Assembly (NCBI GenBank): GCA_030374735.1
Contig: JASCIV010000296.1
Coordinates: 1-25,918 of the forward strand
Length of the DNA stretch: 25,918 nucleotides
Source: Gracilaria caudata
Lineage: Eukaryota; Rhodophyta; Florideophyceae; Gracilariales; Gracilariaceae
Direction of reading: 5' to 3'
The translations under genes were made by a program, and so were the position numbers. Below, in pieces: positions 1 to 8,215 of the stretch (its first letter is position 1; each line of letters begins with the position of its first letter). A model generated the notes under the pieces. That model saw only the letters and a list, made by a program, of their open reading frames with translations, did no database searches and was not told the origin of the DNA.

Positions 1-4
1 ACGT

Positions 5-76
5 AGCATCGCTGGGTTTCGATCCCAGGACCGCTGGGTTATGGGCCCAGCACGCTAACCACTGCGCCACGATGCT
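5..76 (-). tRNA. initiator tRNA-Met (CAU)
   Basis: Read on the minus strand, 72 bases fold into a full cloverleaf. The acceptor stem is AGCATCG (76-70) with CGATGCT (11-5), and its first pair is A1:U72. The anticodon stem is CTGGG/CCCAG with loop CCCATAA, so the anticodon CAT lies at 43-41. The T stem CTGGG/CCCAG closes the loop ATCGAAA. Eukaryotic initiator tRNAs are known for A1:U72, the three G:C pairs above the anticodon, C33, and A54/A60 instead of T54 in the T loop. All are visible here, so this is the initiator and not the elongator tRNA-Met. There is no intron. CCA is not encoded, as expected for a nuclear gene. It is divergent from the eL29 gene, with 228 bp between them. Confidence 0.97.
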
Positions 77-304
77 CTGCTTGCATGCTGGAAACGCGTG
101 ATTTTTGCGCACTTATAGCGCGCGCTTGCTTTGCACGACGTGGACGCGTGGCGGCCGCCGTCGGTCTACCGCCCGGCGTCCTCATCGTGTTCGGCAATGC
201 CACCGCTGTGATACTCCTCCGTCGGCGAAATTGCTCGCGTCCCGTGGTCTTCTTTACGTCTATCGCTTGTGTTGTTTGTCGACGATCTCTGCGCGTTTTT
301 CATC

Positions 305-675
305 ATGGCCAAGTCGAAGAATCATACAGCGCACAACCAGAGCTACAAGAGTACGTCCGTCGTTCAACCTGCGCCTCACTCTGACGCGTGCGACCCCGTC
401 TAACCGTTGTGCGTTCAAAAAGACCATCGAAATGGTATCAAGAAGCCCAGGAAGCAGTCAATTCCTTCGCGAAAGGGTGTATGTCCATCGCTCCATCTCT
501 GTTCTCTTTCCGTGTTGCATGCGTTCAAAAGCGGGTGGCTGACTTTCTGTTGTACGATCTTGATGTGCGTGCGCTTACGTAGATGGATCTCAAGTTTCTG
601 AAGAACCAAAAGTACGCACTTCGCGGTACTATTCTTGCGCGTAAGAAGGCTGCACAGGCGAAGGCCGCCGCATAG
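305..675 (+). CDS. RPL29: 60S ribosomal protein eL29 (RPL29), three exons
   Basis: Small basic protein of the large ribosomal subunit in the cytosol. No single frame spans it. I read exon 1 305-350 (MAKSKNHTAHNQSYK), exon 2 423-478 (HRNGIKKPRKQ region) and exon 3 583-675 (MDLKFLKNQKYALRG, then a Lys/Ala-rich tail), joined as 195 nt for 64 residues. Intron 1 (351-422, 72 nt) starts GTACGT and ends AG, splitting an Asn codon. Intron 2 (479-582, 104 nt) starts GTATGT and ends TAG, in phase 0. The family signature (AKSKNHTxHNQ, HxNGIKKP, and (M)DxKFLxNQ(R/K)YA) is complete and in order, and 55 to 75 residues is usual outside vertebrates. The Met that begins exon 3 is the normal internal residue of the family, not a start. 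Neighbour: divergent initiator tRNA. Confidence 0.95.
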
Positions 676-1150
676 ACACGTAGTGTATGCCGTGGTTGTT
701 GAAGGAAAGTGATGCTCGTGTGTTCCGTGCGTGTCATGCTGTTGTGCTTCCCTGCTGCGTCGAGCGAGTTGACCCTCTTGCACACGCCATTGATGGGACT
801 TGCTCTTGAGCCGAACGCCGACCGCACCATGCGTCGATCCACATCTTCTGTAAACACAACCCGCTCAGGCGCAAGTTATGGAATTGTTTTTGCAGCTGTT
901 TGCTTTATTGTAGCGGACCATGAGATTTTTGAAGTCTCCCGGGCGCGAAGAGCGGGTACAACGCTGAAGATGTAGTGTTTCCTTGGCGTACCGCGAAGGC
1001 GGGGCACACAATATCAACTCCTACGACGTCATGGACGGAGGCGGAATGCAAAACAACATCTATCTGTGAGGATCTGCACGGCGGATTCCACAAGCAGGCT
1101 TTTCTTCTTTTCTCACTTCAAGGTACCCCAGATAACAAAGTCTCTTTCTT

Positions 1151-1202
<52 letters not shown>

Positions 1203-1231
1203 ATTTATAGGCACACCTAGCTTAACTGGAA
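676..1231. other. spacer downstream of eL29
   Basis: About 550 bp with no convincing gene. It holds the 3' side of eL29 and a long TC dinucleotide tract near its right end. On the minus strand a CAATAAAGC sequence (about 905-912) could be the polyadenylation signal of a minus-strand transcript from the doubtful ORF at 1232-1510. Confidence 0.6.
1155..1196 (+). repeat. (TC)21 microsatellite
   Basis: Uninterrupted TC dinucleotide, 21 units, continuing into imperfect CT-rich sequence on both sides. Read from the minus strand it is a GA tract just downstream of a possible ORF. Such tracts change length readily. Confidence 0.97.
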
Positions 1232-1510
1232 TTATAGTGGAGAGTGTTTCTGTTGAAGGAAACTCTCTCTCACTAAAAAGGCCAGCACGTTTTCGGGCAT
1301 GTGTCTAATAATATCAGCAACAAGTAGACCTTGACGGTCAAGAGTGTGTCCAACATACAACTGTGAAAGAATAACTTTGGCTTCTCTTTGCATTAATATC
1401 TGTTGCATCGCTTGCGGCGGAGAAGACAGCAGAGGTTTCATTTTTCTCGTTCTTGAAAGAGCCGCGCCGCGTACCGCTTCAACAGCGCTTGTTCCACACC
1501 CACAGGTCAT
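1232..1510 (-). CDS. possible small protein or exon, unrecognised
   Basis: A 92-codon frame begins with a true ATG (1510) and ends TAA. The translation has protein-like composition from about residue 25 on: alternating hydrophobic and charged residues in the stretch around AKVILSQLYVGHTLDRQ and the segment after it, suggesting helices. I recognise no family. A GTGAGA sequence in the frame near its end could be a splice donor, and a minus-strand AATAAA lies about 320 bp downstream, so this could be one exon of a longer gene. The upstream sequence on the minus strand also shows a pyrimidine tract ending CACTTACAG, like a splice acceptor, but no exon joining it gave an open frame. Treat as a candidate only. 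Confidence 0.25.
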   Translation of the reverse strand: MTCGCGTSAVEAVRGAALSRTRKMKPLLSSPPQAMQQILMQREAKVILSQLYVGHTLDRQGLLVADIIRHMPENVLAFLVRESFLQQKHSPL

Positions 1511-1668
1511 GACCGAAGGCGTGAACGAAAACAGTTTGTTGTAATCTCAGATCACACTCAAACAAGATCTTCACTCCGTTAAGCTACGTGTGCCTGTAAG
1601 TGAGTGTGAGAGAGAGAGACTGACGAGAGGAGGGCTAGCTCTACGCTTGTAAACGCATTGCATGCTCG

Positions 1669-1766
1669 GTGAGTATTTACGAAGGGTACAAAGGTCCATC
1701 GTGCCCCAAATTTTAGTCAGTCCTGTTCATTTTCATCACATGCGTCGTTGTCAAACTGACTTGCAG
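1669..1766 (+). other. candidate 5'-UTR intron of the ligase IV gene
   Basis: GTGAGT donor at 1669 and a TGACTTGCAG acceptor ending at 1766 would define a 98-nt intron, within the size range of the coding introns in this window. It lies in the leader upstream of the ligase start, so it would not change the protein. Splice-consensus evidence only. Confidence 0.3.
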
Positions 1767-1783
1767 CAGAGCCAGAGTCAGCC

Positions 1784-1894
1784 ATGACTGTCTCCATACC
1801 TCGCGCGCTCCTCTGTGGGGCACTATCCCCTCACACATACCCCTTCATCACCGTTAGTTGCACCTCTTGTACCTGCTCTCCACTACCGGCATGA
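1784..1894 (+). promoter_or_regulatory. upstream ORF overlapping the ligase IV start codon
   Basis: An ATG in good context (GCCATGA) at 1784 opens a 36-codon frame that closes with TGA at 1892-1894. That TGA overlaps the ligase ATG (1891) as ATGA. If the transcript starts upstream of 1784, most ribosomes would meet this ORF first, and ligase translation would need leaky scanning or termination-coupled reinitiation. The reading frames are seen directly; use in the cell is inference, since the transcription start is unknown. Confidence 0.4.
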
Positions 1895-4800
1895 GCGATC
1901 AAATTACACCGCCTCCCAACCAAAAGCAGCAACCATCGTCTCATATCATAGTCGACGACGTTCCCTTCTCTATCTTGTCTGAACTCTATCAACAGCTCAG
2001 AAAGGCCAGAACGGCCCAGTCAACTTCCCACTTTCACTCAGCTAGACAAGCGCATTCCAGAAGAATAGCAATCCTCACTCAAGTCTGGACACGCATTGCC
2101 AACACCTGCAACCATTCACCCAACCACCAGCCCACTCACCATGCTCAAAACATCATCCCAGCTCACCTATTTCCGCCAGCCGAAAGCTTCAAGCTCGTGT
2201 CGCTCATTGTCCCAACCCTCGATTCCCAACACGCGTACACGGGAATGAGAGAATCCAGATTGGCAGACACCTTCATCAAAGCTCTTGATCTCAACGTAAA
2301 TGGAGAAGACGCACAATGGCTAAAACACTATAAGGAAAAAGAGTACAGATCATCGAGGTGCAAATACGATGCTGACATCGTGGATGGTAATCTACCCACA
2401 GTTATTGAAGCTGTTCTGAAGGGCCGCTGTCCATCGAAAAGTTCTCTTACTGTTGGCATGGTTTGGAACATGTTGCACACACTCAGTCAAACAGCTCGAA
2501 AGAAATCTCGTCGTATAGGAAAAGTGTTTTACGCTTCAGCGGAGCAAGATAACTTTGCTGCACCGAGACTCCGAGCGCAGACTGAGGACTTGTCTGATCC
2601 AGAAGATATGAGGTATGATGCAATTCGCAAAATTGTTATTCATGGAACAAGAGAAGAAGTAGCTGAAGTCTCGCGCATCATTCTAAAAGACCTAGACATA
2701 AGAGTGAGGGAGGATTCTTTTCTAAGCTGGTTTCATCCAGCTGCAAAGCAACATTATACGCAGATGCACGACATTCAAAAGTTGTTGCAAGATTGTCATG
2801 ATCCCAAGTTTGAAATCGGAGCCCCATCTGTTCTGGTTGGCAGTTACGCGAGCGTCATGTTAACTATGCGTCCTTCTAAACGTCAGCTAGATGTCGTATG
2901 CAAAAATCTGCGCGGAAATAGAGGCATTACCGCTTCTTCTTCCGATGCGATTGACGATTCTTATTTCATGATGGAGCCGAAGCTTGATGGGGAGCGAATG
3001 CAATTGCACAAGTGGACCATAGAATCTGAGCAAGGACGAGGTCTACAAACTCAGATTCGTACTTTTAGTCGTAGAGGAAATGACTCCAGTGCCATGTATG
3101 CTGAAGCATTGAATGAGGTTGTTTTAACCGCTGTGAGAGCAAAAGACATCATTCTCGATGGGGAAATTATGATTTGGAATAAGAACGCGGAAGCATGGCT
3201 TCGCTTTGAAGATATGAGAGAAATTACAACATCGATATCCAAGAAAAAAGTTCCAGAGGGCTCGTCCTACATTCTCAAATTCATGGTGTTCGATGTGCTG
3301 TATATTGTTCAGGAGGACGGTGACCGTGCCCAAAAGGCGGCCAATATGGTCATGAAGCTTCCACTCTATCAAAGACGGCAACTGCTGAAGAGGATAATTC
3401 AACCTAGAAAGGCATCGTTCTGTCCAGGGGTTCTCACTGAAATTGAGCTGGTTGAAATGGAGAAAGGTCACAACGAAAGAGAACTTATTCAAGCCCTACA
3501 AAGATATGAAACATTAGGATACGAAGGTGTGATTGCCAAGCATCCTGATCGCCCTTACGTTTTGGCTGAACGAAATCTCAACATCGCAATTAAGCTCAAG
3601 CCGGACTACTTCGATGGTGGAATTCAAGATTTAGACTGCCTTATTCTCGGTGCGCGCTATAGCGACAGCCACGGTCACCGAGTACAGAGAGCGGGCCGCT
3701 TGAGCTCATTTCTCATAGGTGTTCGAGCTACTGATTTGACGAGCACATCCAGTTCGAAGCGAGATGAAGAATGGGCCGAGCGAATGAAGAAAACGAAATG
3801 GATCCCAGTAGGAAACATTGGTACAGGATACGCGGACAGTGAGTTGGCAGAGCTTCAGAACAAGTTTGAACATGACTGGAAGAATTTCAATCTTCATGAT
3901 CTCCCAGAGCATTTTGAACGTCGAGAGTACACATCTACGCTCTTATCGGGAGTCGCAAAATGGATTCAGCCATGGAATTCAGTTGTTGTGACCGTCACGG
4001 CGTACGAGTTAAACCGTCGTGTGTGGGCCTTGAGATTCCCTCGAGTGCAAAGAATCAATTGGGAAAAGCCGTATTACGACGTTCCGACGTTTGACCATCT
4101 TAAAGACCTTGATGATAACAAAAAACCGCAAACGATTGTTTCTGATGAGAACGATGTTGACGAAGTTCGGGAGACAAAGAGCAAGAGAAAGCGAAAGAAC
4201 GTCCTCGGAAGTGACGAAGAAGATGCCGTAAAGAGAGTAAAGGAGGAGGGCCATATCGTTACAGGAGGGCGGAACCCTCGCACTTTGATCTCCTCCGCGG
4301 CCGGGGTCGATGTAAGCAACTTGGAACGAAAGAGCACAGCATTTGAAGGAGTTTGCTGTCATGTGATCACCGAAAACCCAGAGCAGAAGGAAAACCTGGA
4401 GATAAAGATTCACGAGTTAGGTGGTACCTTCTCCCAAACGGTGTCCTCAGGTGTTGACTTCGTTATTTGTACGAGGGCTACACTCCAAAGAGTTCAAATG
4501 CTTAAAGATTTATTATCATCAAAGGACGGAAGCAATAGAACGTTCTCTATATTGCGTAGCACTTGGGTGGACGAGTCTCATAGTCGTCTTCGTAAAATGG
4601 TAATTGACCGCTCCCATGTAGTGCATGCCACAGAAAAGCTCGCTGCAGATGTATACAAGGTAGTTGACCGCTTCGGTGATCATTGGGATCGCGATGCAGA
4701 TGAACATTCAATTGAAAGAGCTCTGGACGAAGCCAAGAGATGGAAAACGGAGAATCCTGGATACAAAGACGATGTGGGGATCAAAGAAGTGGAGGAAAGA

Positions 4801-5082
4801 GTGTCAAAAGTGGTTGAGGAATGCAAGAATATTTTCTCAAACATCAACGTGTTTGTTCCACACACTCAATTCGATGTCTCAGGCACTAAGATTCTTCTTG
4901 AAGCTTTTGGGGCTCGTGTAGTGAACGAAGTCGTTTCGGATTGTACGCATGTGCTCGTACACTCTTCCTTGCGAGATAAACATCAAAAGATTGCAACCGC
5001 AGAAGAGACGGTTATCACCGAACTCTGGGTCGAAAAGTGCTTAGAAGCTGGCAAGATCCTCGGTGCTGTGAATATCTGCTGA
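1891..5082 (+). CDS. LIG4: DNA ligase IV (ATP-dependent, NHEJ)
   Basis: Seals double-strand breaks in non-homologous end joining in the nucleus, as the partner of XRCC4. The protein is 1063 residues and intronless. The start is the ATG at 1891; the frame is closed upstream by TAG at 1855-1857 and no other ATG intervenes. Domain order fits the family: N-terminal DNA-binding domain (about 20-270); nucleotidyltransferase core with EPKLDGER, whose Lys364 should carry the AMP; ILDGE (about 422-426); EGVIAK (about 545-550); IKLKPDY (about 567-573); OB domain to about 740; a basic cluster KSKRKRK (about 763-769) that may be a nuclear signal; BRCT1 (about 815-910); an XRCC4-binding-like linker (about 925-955); and BRCT2 (about 980-1063, with the conserved Trp of ELWVEKC). 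Two tandem BRCT domains separate ligase IV from ligases I and III. It is longer than the human enzyme (about 911), chiefly through linkers. Confidence 0.96.
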   Translation: MSDQITPPPNQKQQPSSHIIVDDVPFSILSELYQQLRKARTAQSTSHFHSARQAHSRRIAILTQVWTRIANTCNHSPNHQPTHHAQNIIPAHLFPPAESFKLVSLIVPTLDSQHAYTGMRESRLADTFIKALDLNVNGEDAQWLKHYKEKEYRSSRCKYDADIVDGNLPTVIEAVLKGRCPSKSSLTVGMVWNMLHTLSQTARKKSRRIGKVFYASAEQDNFAAPRLRAQTEDLSDPEDMRYDAIRKIVIHGTREEVAEVSRIILKDLDIRVREDSFLSWFHPAAKQHYTQMHDIQKLLQDCHDPKFEIGAPSVLVGSYASVMLTMRPSKRQLDVVCKNLRGNRGITASSSDAIDDSYFMMEPKLDGERMQLHKWTIESEQGRGLQTQIRTFSRRGNDSSAMYAEALNEVVLTAVRAKDIILDGEIMIWNKNAEAWLRFEDMREITTSISKKKVPEGSSYILKFMVFDVLYIVQEDGDRAQKAANMVMKLPLYQRRQLLKRIIQPRKASFCPGVLTEIELVEMEKGHNERELIQALQRYETLGYEGVIAKHPDRPYVLAERNLNIAIKLKPDYFDGGIQDLDCLILGARYSDSHGHRVQRAGRLSSFLIGVRATDLTSTSSSKRDEEWAERMKKTKWIPVGNIGTGYADSELAELQNKFEHDWKNFNLHDLPEHFERREYTSTLLSGVAKWIQPWNSVVVTVTAYELNRRVWALRFPRVQRINWEKPYYDVPTFDHLKDLDDNKKPQTIVSDENDVDEVRETKSKRKRKNVLGSDEEDAVKRVKEEGHIVTGGRNPRTLISSAAGVDVSNLERKSTAFEGVCCHVITENPEQKENLEIKIHELGGTFSQTVSSGVDFVICTRATLQRVQMLKDLLSSKDGSNRTFSILRSTWVDESHSRLRKMVIDRSHVVHATEKLAADVYKVVDRFGDHWDRDADEHSIERALDEAKRWKTENPGYKDDVGIKEVEERVSKVVEECKNIFSNINVFVPHTQFDVSGTKILLEAFGARVVNEVVSDCTHVLVHSSLRDKHQKIATAEETVITELWVEKCLEAGKILGAVNIC

Positions 5083-5109
5083 CGCCTCGGTGCATAGATA
5101 GTAGCATGA

Positions 5110-5119
5110 AATAAATAAA
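5110..5119 (+). terminator. overlapping AATAAA polyadenylation signals after ligase IV
   Basis: Two overlapping AATAAA hexamers begin 28 bp after the ligase stop codon. Sequence match only. Confidence 0.5.
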
Positions 5120-5426
5120 CGCAGATCCACATATAACGAGATTCGACTATGTTCAGTAAGTTAGCGCTTTACAAGAGCAGAATGATGCAGAGGGCTACTT
5201 TATTAACAGTACTGAGTCACATATGATAATGGACAAAAAAGATTGTGCCGATAAGAAAGCTCGAGTCGTTGTGGCGCAGGGAAGCTCACTGAACTTCTTG
5301 TTCATGATATGGAAGAAAAACGCAGAGTATGTTTGAGCTGCGTCATGCTTTATTCCGGAGCTGTAGACATCCAGCCCCCGTGTGGCGACGCCACCTGTGC
5401 AGGATACAATTCCTCGACAGCAGGTT

Positions 5427-5490
5427 TAAAGGAAGAAAGGTTAGGTTAGCAATCATTGCTCAGCAATCATTGCTAACCTTTCTTCCTTTA
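5427..5490. repeat. near-perfect long hairpin with an internal duplicated palindrome
   Basis: The left arm (5427-5460) and right arm (5462-5490) are complementary over 29 positions, apart from one central mismatch and a 5-base insertion caused by doubling of GTTAG on the left, with a single-base loop. The arms start TAAAGGAAGAAAGG and end with AGCAATCATTGCT, a 13-mer that is itself a palindrome around its central base and so occurs twice in direct orientation. The same 13-mer, inverted, recurs at 23923-23935. Could be a MITE-like remnant, a cruciform site, or an RNA hairpin. Confidence 0.9.
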
Positions 5491-5693
5491 TACCATGGTG
5501 GTATCGAGGCTTGAAATTGACCACGGAGCTCCCAGAACAGGGCCGCTTGATGCCCGTACCAAAACTTCTGCACTGAATCAGTGTTGCCCTTGTGTTATAA
5601 CAGAATTATATTCTGTTAGCAGCTTATTAGGGAGGATAATGCTGGTAAATGACTTCTAATGACATGTTAACAACTGTAAATCCTGGCATATGG

Positions 5694-5698
5694 CCAAT
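5694..5698 (+). promoter_or_regulatory. CCAAT box
   Basis: GGCCAATCAG matches the NF-Y consensus well and lies about 380 bp upstream of the ATG of the DUF4211 gene. CCAATCAG also occurs upstream of the CCT gene. Match by eye only. Confidence 0.35.
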
Positions 5699-6076
5699 CA
5701 GAGCCAACCAGACAACCAGGAGGCCGCTCAGCTCGGTTTGAGGAAAAAAGAAAAGCTGTCCTGCACGAGCCAAAATCGACATGCGCAGTTCACATTGCAT
5801 TTGTCTGCCCTTGTTATGACCCACGCGGAGTGCTTAACCGAGACGGTTGGGGTTGGTGAAAGGCTCATCAGACACAAACTGATGCGTCCCGGAAGTTTCA
5901 CCAGTTGAGCGGCTTTCTTGAAGCATCATTGCGGTGTTTTCCGACTCCACCCTTGGAAGTCTCCTATTGGCGTTCCTGGTTTTACTTCGACCTGGTTTCG
6001 GCAGCCACCAGCCTGCCATTACGTGCCCACTACAACTCAGCACAGAACTTCACCTTGGCCTAGTTTCTGTTTACTT

Positions 6077-8101
6077 ATGGTGGAAAAGGGGAAGCGGAAG
6101 GATGCAGTCCAACCTGCAAGCTCCACGCAAGCGGCAAAACGTCATAAACTTGCAGTGAAGCGCCCCTCCGCGGCACCAGCTCTTCAGAACACGAAGAAAT
6201 CAAAAACAGCTTGTTCGGCATTACGTAAGTCACCAAAGCGACCTTCGAAAGCAAAGCCATCCGACAGTCACATCAAGATTGCTGTTGCAAAGGCAGTCGA
6301 TGACTCAAAACATCTCAAGGAATGCAAAGGAGAAGCTAGAAAGGACTTGTATTCCAGTATTGTTGACCTCCTTACTGAAGCACTTGTGAAGGACGTCGAT
6401 AATGTCAAGTCGGAAGGGACGACTGGTGAAGTGTCCCTTTCTGCTAGGGATGAACCCCTTCCTGCGGGTGAACAGCTCCCTTCAGAAGCAAAGACTCAAG
6501 GATCACACTCGAAGGAGCGCCCCAAGAACAAGTCTGCGGGTGAAAAGCAAAGTGAGCAAAGGAAAGAGGTAGTTGCTCAACAAGGCGACGGTAGCAGAAT
6601 TCGCTCAAAACGACGTAAGGTTGAGTCGGAGATAAAAAACACACAGCGCGAAAAAGAGCACAGGGCATCAAAATCGCCTAAAAAAGCTTCGAACGGCAAC
6701 GTCGTCACAACACTCAAAAGAGACAAGCCGGAACCACCCCCTCAAACACCGTCTCAAACGTCGCCGCACGCAAGCAAATCAAAAAAGGGATTGGCGAAGA
6801 GGGCTACTCCCAAGTCACCTGCCGCCAAGTCATCCCGCCCTAAGAAAGAAACACCGAAGGAAACTAGAGAATTCGTCGAGGAGTGTATTGTCGACGAAGG
6901 AACCGCCGCGATGCCTAACCCCGAACCGCGAGCTTCCTCCGGGAAGAAAAGGAAAAGGGCCCAGCGCCCAACTAAAGGTTACCACACTGAAGTAGTTCTG
7001 GACTCTTCCGAGCATGATGTCAACCCTGATCAAAAGTCCATGGATCTCATACTTAACGCAAGGTCCCGTCTCCCGTGGTGGCGCGCCACAGAGTCATTAG
7101 TAAGCCTCCCTTCGAAGCCACAGAACCTAGAAGATCTGCTAAAGTTCTACGTCATGGCTGTTATAAGGTCATGCGTTCGAGAATCGTGGAGTGCGGAGAA
7201 GCTGAAGCATTGTTTCGACAAGGATCCAACCTCTTCAAGAGGAAAAGCGTTTCTGGCAATCAGCTCTAGTTTGTTGCTGATGGAACGTGCGAGACATATG
7301 GGGCAATGTCATGTGAAATGGAGACCTGAGCTTATTCAAGAACTTGTGCAACGGCGAATCATAGAATGGTCGAAAGTCCCAAAGCATGTTTCGTTCGACC
7401 ATTTCGCTGGGTGTGATGTTTGCCTCGGTCAGCGTGAAGCCACCATCCGTCTGTGGCTCCGTGGAGATCGGTATGACTCAAGCGATTTCTGGCCTGGAAG
7501 TAGTCGGGTTGATGTGCTTTCCTCGGAAGAAAGGTTAGATCAAGACATTATGTCAGTTGCCGTGGAACTAGTTGGCAGCACGAAGAATGAACGTTTCATT
7601 GCAATTGGTGAAGCAAAAGACAGGGTGGACGCCGAGTTTTGGGTAGACCCTCAGTGTCTGCGGAAATGTCTCTTGTTCCATGAACTTGTGCACGCCACGG
7701 CCATTATTGCTCAAGATTTACGTATTCTCATCGAGGATGAACTTCGAGACGGAGTGGTTCACTTAGATATGCGCAATCGTGTTCCGGGAGATGAGAAACT
7801 AGGGGTTCCTGAAAGGCTTGAGAGGTATTTGGTCCAGGCTGTTACGGAGAACAGGGATTTCTTGAAGAGAAGAACGAAGCATTTGATGGAGATCATACGT
7901 CTGGGAGACATATACTTTTCCTCAGTTGAAGAAGAATTAATTGACTCTGGAGCTCCGGAAGGCAGGAGGGCTCGCAAAACTCCGCAGATGTACGATCCTC
8001 CCATAGATCTCAACGATGAAAAGTACAAGGATCGGATTGAGAGGATCGTCTCGCTAACGCAGCAACGGGAGATAAACGCCTCATTTGCTACCTTTGGGTA
8101 G
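6077..8101 (+). CDS. lysine-rich nuclear-type protein with DUF4211-like domain
   Basis: Predicted 674 residues, intronless. The start is the first in-frame ATG (6077). The first half (about 1-320) is low-complexity, rich in Lys, Ser, Pro and Glu, with several basic clusters (KSKRRK-like and KKRKRAQRP), as in chromatin or nucleolar proteins. The second half is folded. From about 325 it has a helical segment around LPWWRATESLVSLP, then FDHFAGCDVCLGQ (CxxC, Cys446 and Cys449), a Trp/Gly-rich strand region, and a helix containing FHELVHA. This order resembles DUF4211, a domain of unknown function found in plant, fungal and animal nuclear proteins such as QSER1 and PRR12. I assign the domain from memory of its CxxC and the following strand and helix pattern, so the family call is moderate while coding status is firm. 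It is convergent with RRP12; the stops are 114 bp apart. Confidence 0.8.
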   Translation: MVEKGKRKDAVQPASSTQAAKRHKLAVKRPSAAPALQNTKKSKTACSALRKSPKRPSKAKPSDSHIKIAVAKAVDDSKHLKECKGEARKDLYSSIVDLLTEALVKDVDNVKSEGTTGEVSLSARDEPLPAGEQLPSEAKTQGSHSKERPKNKSAGEKQSEQRKEVVAQQGDGSRIRSKRRKVESEIKNTQREKEHRASKSPKKASNGNVVTTLKRDKPEPPPQTPSQTSPHASKSKKGLAKRATPKSPAAKSSRPKKETPKETREFVEECIVDEGTAAMPNPEPRASSGKKRKRAQRPTKGYHTEVVLDSSEHDVNPDQKSMDLILNARSRLPWWRATESLVSLPSKPQNLEDLLKFYVMAVIRSCVRESWSAEKLKHCFDKDPTSSRGKAFLAISSSLLLMERARHMGQCHVKWRPELIQELVQRRIIEWSKVPKHVSFDHFAGCDVCLGQREATIRLWLRGDRYDSSDFWPGSSRVDVLSSEERLDQDIMSVAVELVGSTKNERFIAIGEAKDRVDAEFWVDPQCLRKCLLFHELVHATAIIAQDLRILIEDELRDGVVHLDMRNRVPGDEKLGVPERLERYLVQAVTENRDFLKRRTKHLMEIIRLGDIYFSSVEEELIDSGAPEGRRARKTPQMYDPPIDLNDEKYKDRIERIVSLTQQREINASFATFG

Positions 8102-8215
8102 TTACTCTATTACCGAACTAAGCAGAATTACCTACATACACTTCTACTCGTATCAAACATGTTTAGGGAGTGATCTAATCCATTTTGTACAATCTGAAGA
8201 GGCTTTGTAACGTTT

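Larger units (their letters stand above)
5120..6076. other. spacer between ligase IV and the DUF4211 gene
   Basis: No gene is supported. The short ORFs here lack family resemblance and several lack ATG. The stretch contains the hairpin at 5427-5490 and a CCAAT box at 5694. The frame of the downstream gene stays open back to 5918 but has no in-frame ATG before 6077, so the upstream part is probably 5' UTR. Confidence 0.6.

Noticed and set aside
105..542. 145-codon frame across the eL29 region
   Set aside because: It overlaps the real eL29 exons in another frame, starts with a non-ATG codon and has no protein-like features.
1155..1196. Ser/Leu repeat proteins encoded across the TC tract
   Set aside because: Low-complexity translation of a microsatellite in two frames; not genes.
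7679..7693. HELVH (HExxH) in the DUF4211-like protein, suggestive of a zinc protease
   Set aside because: The surrounding helix fits the His-containing C-terminal helix of the DUF4211 pattern. No third zinc ligand or protease fold features are visible.
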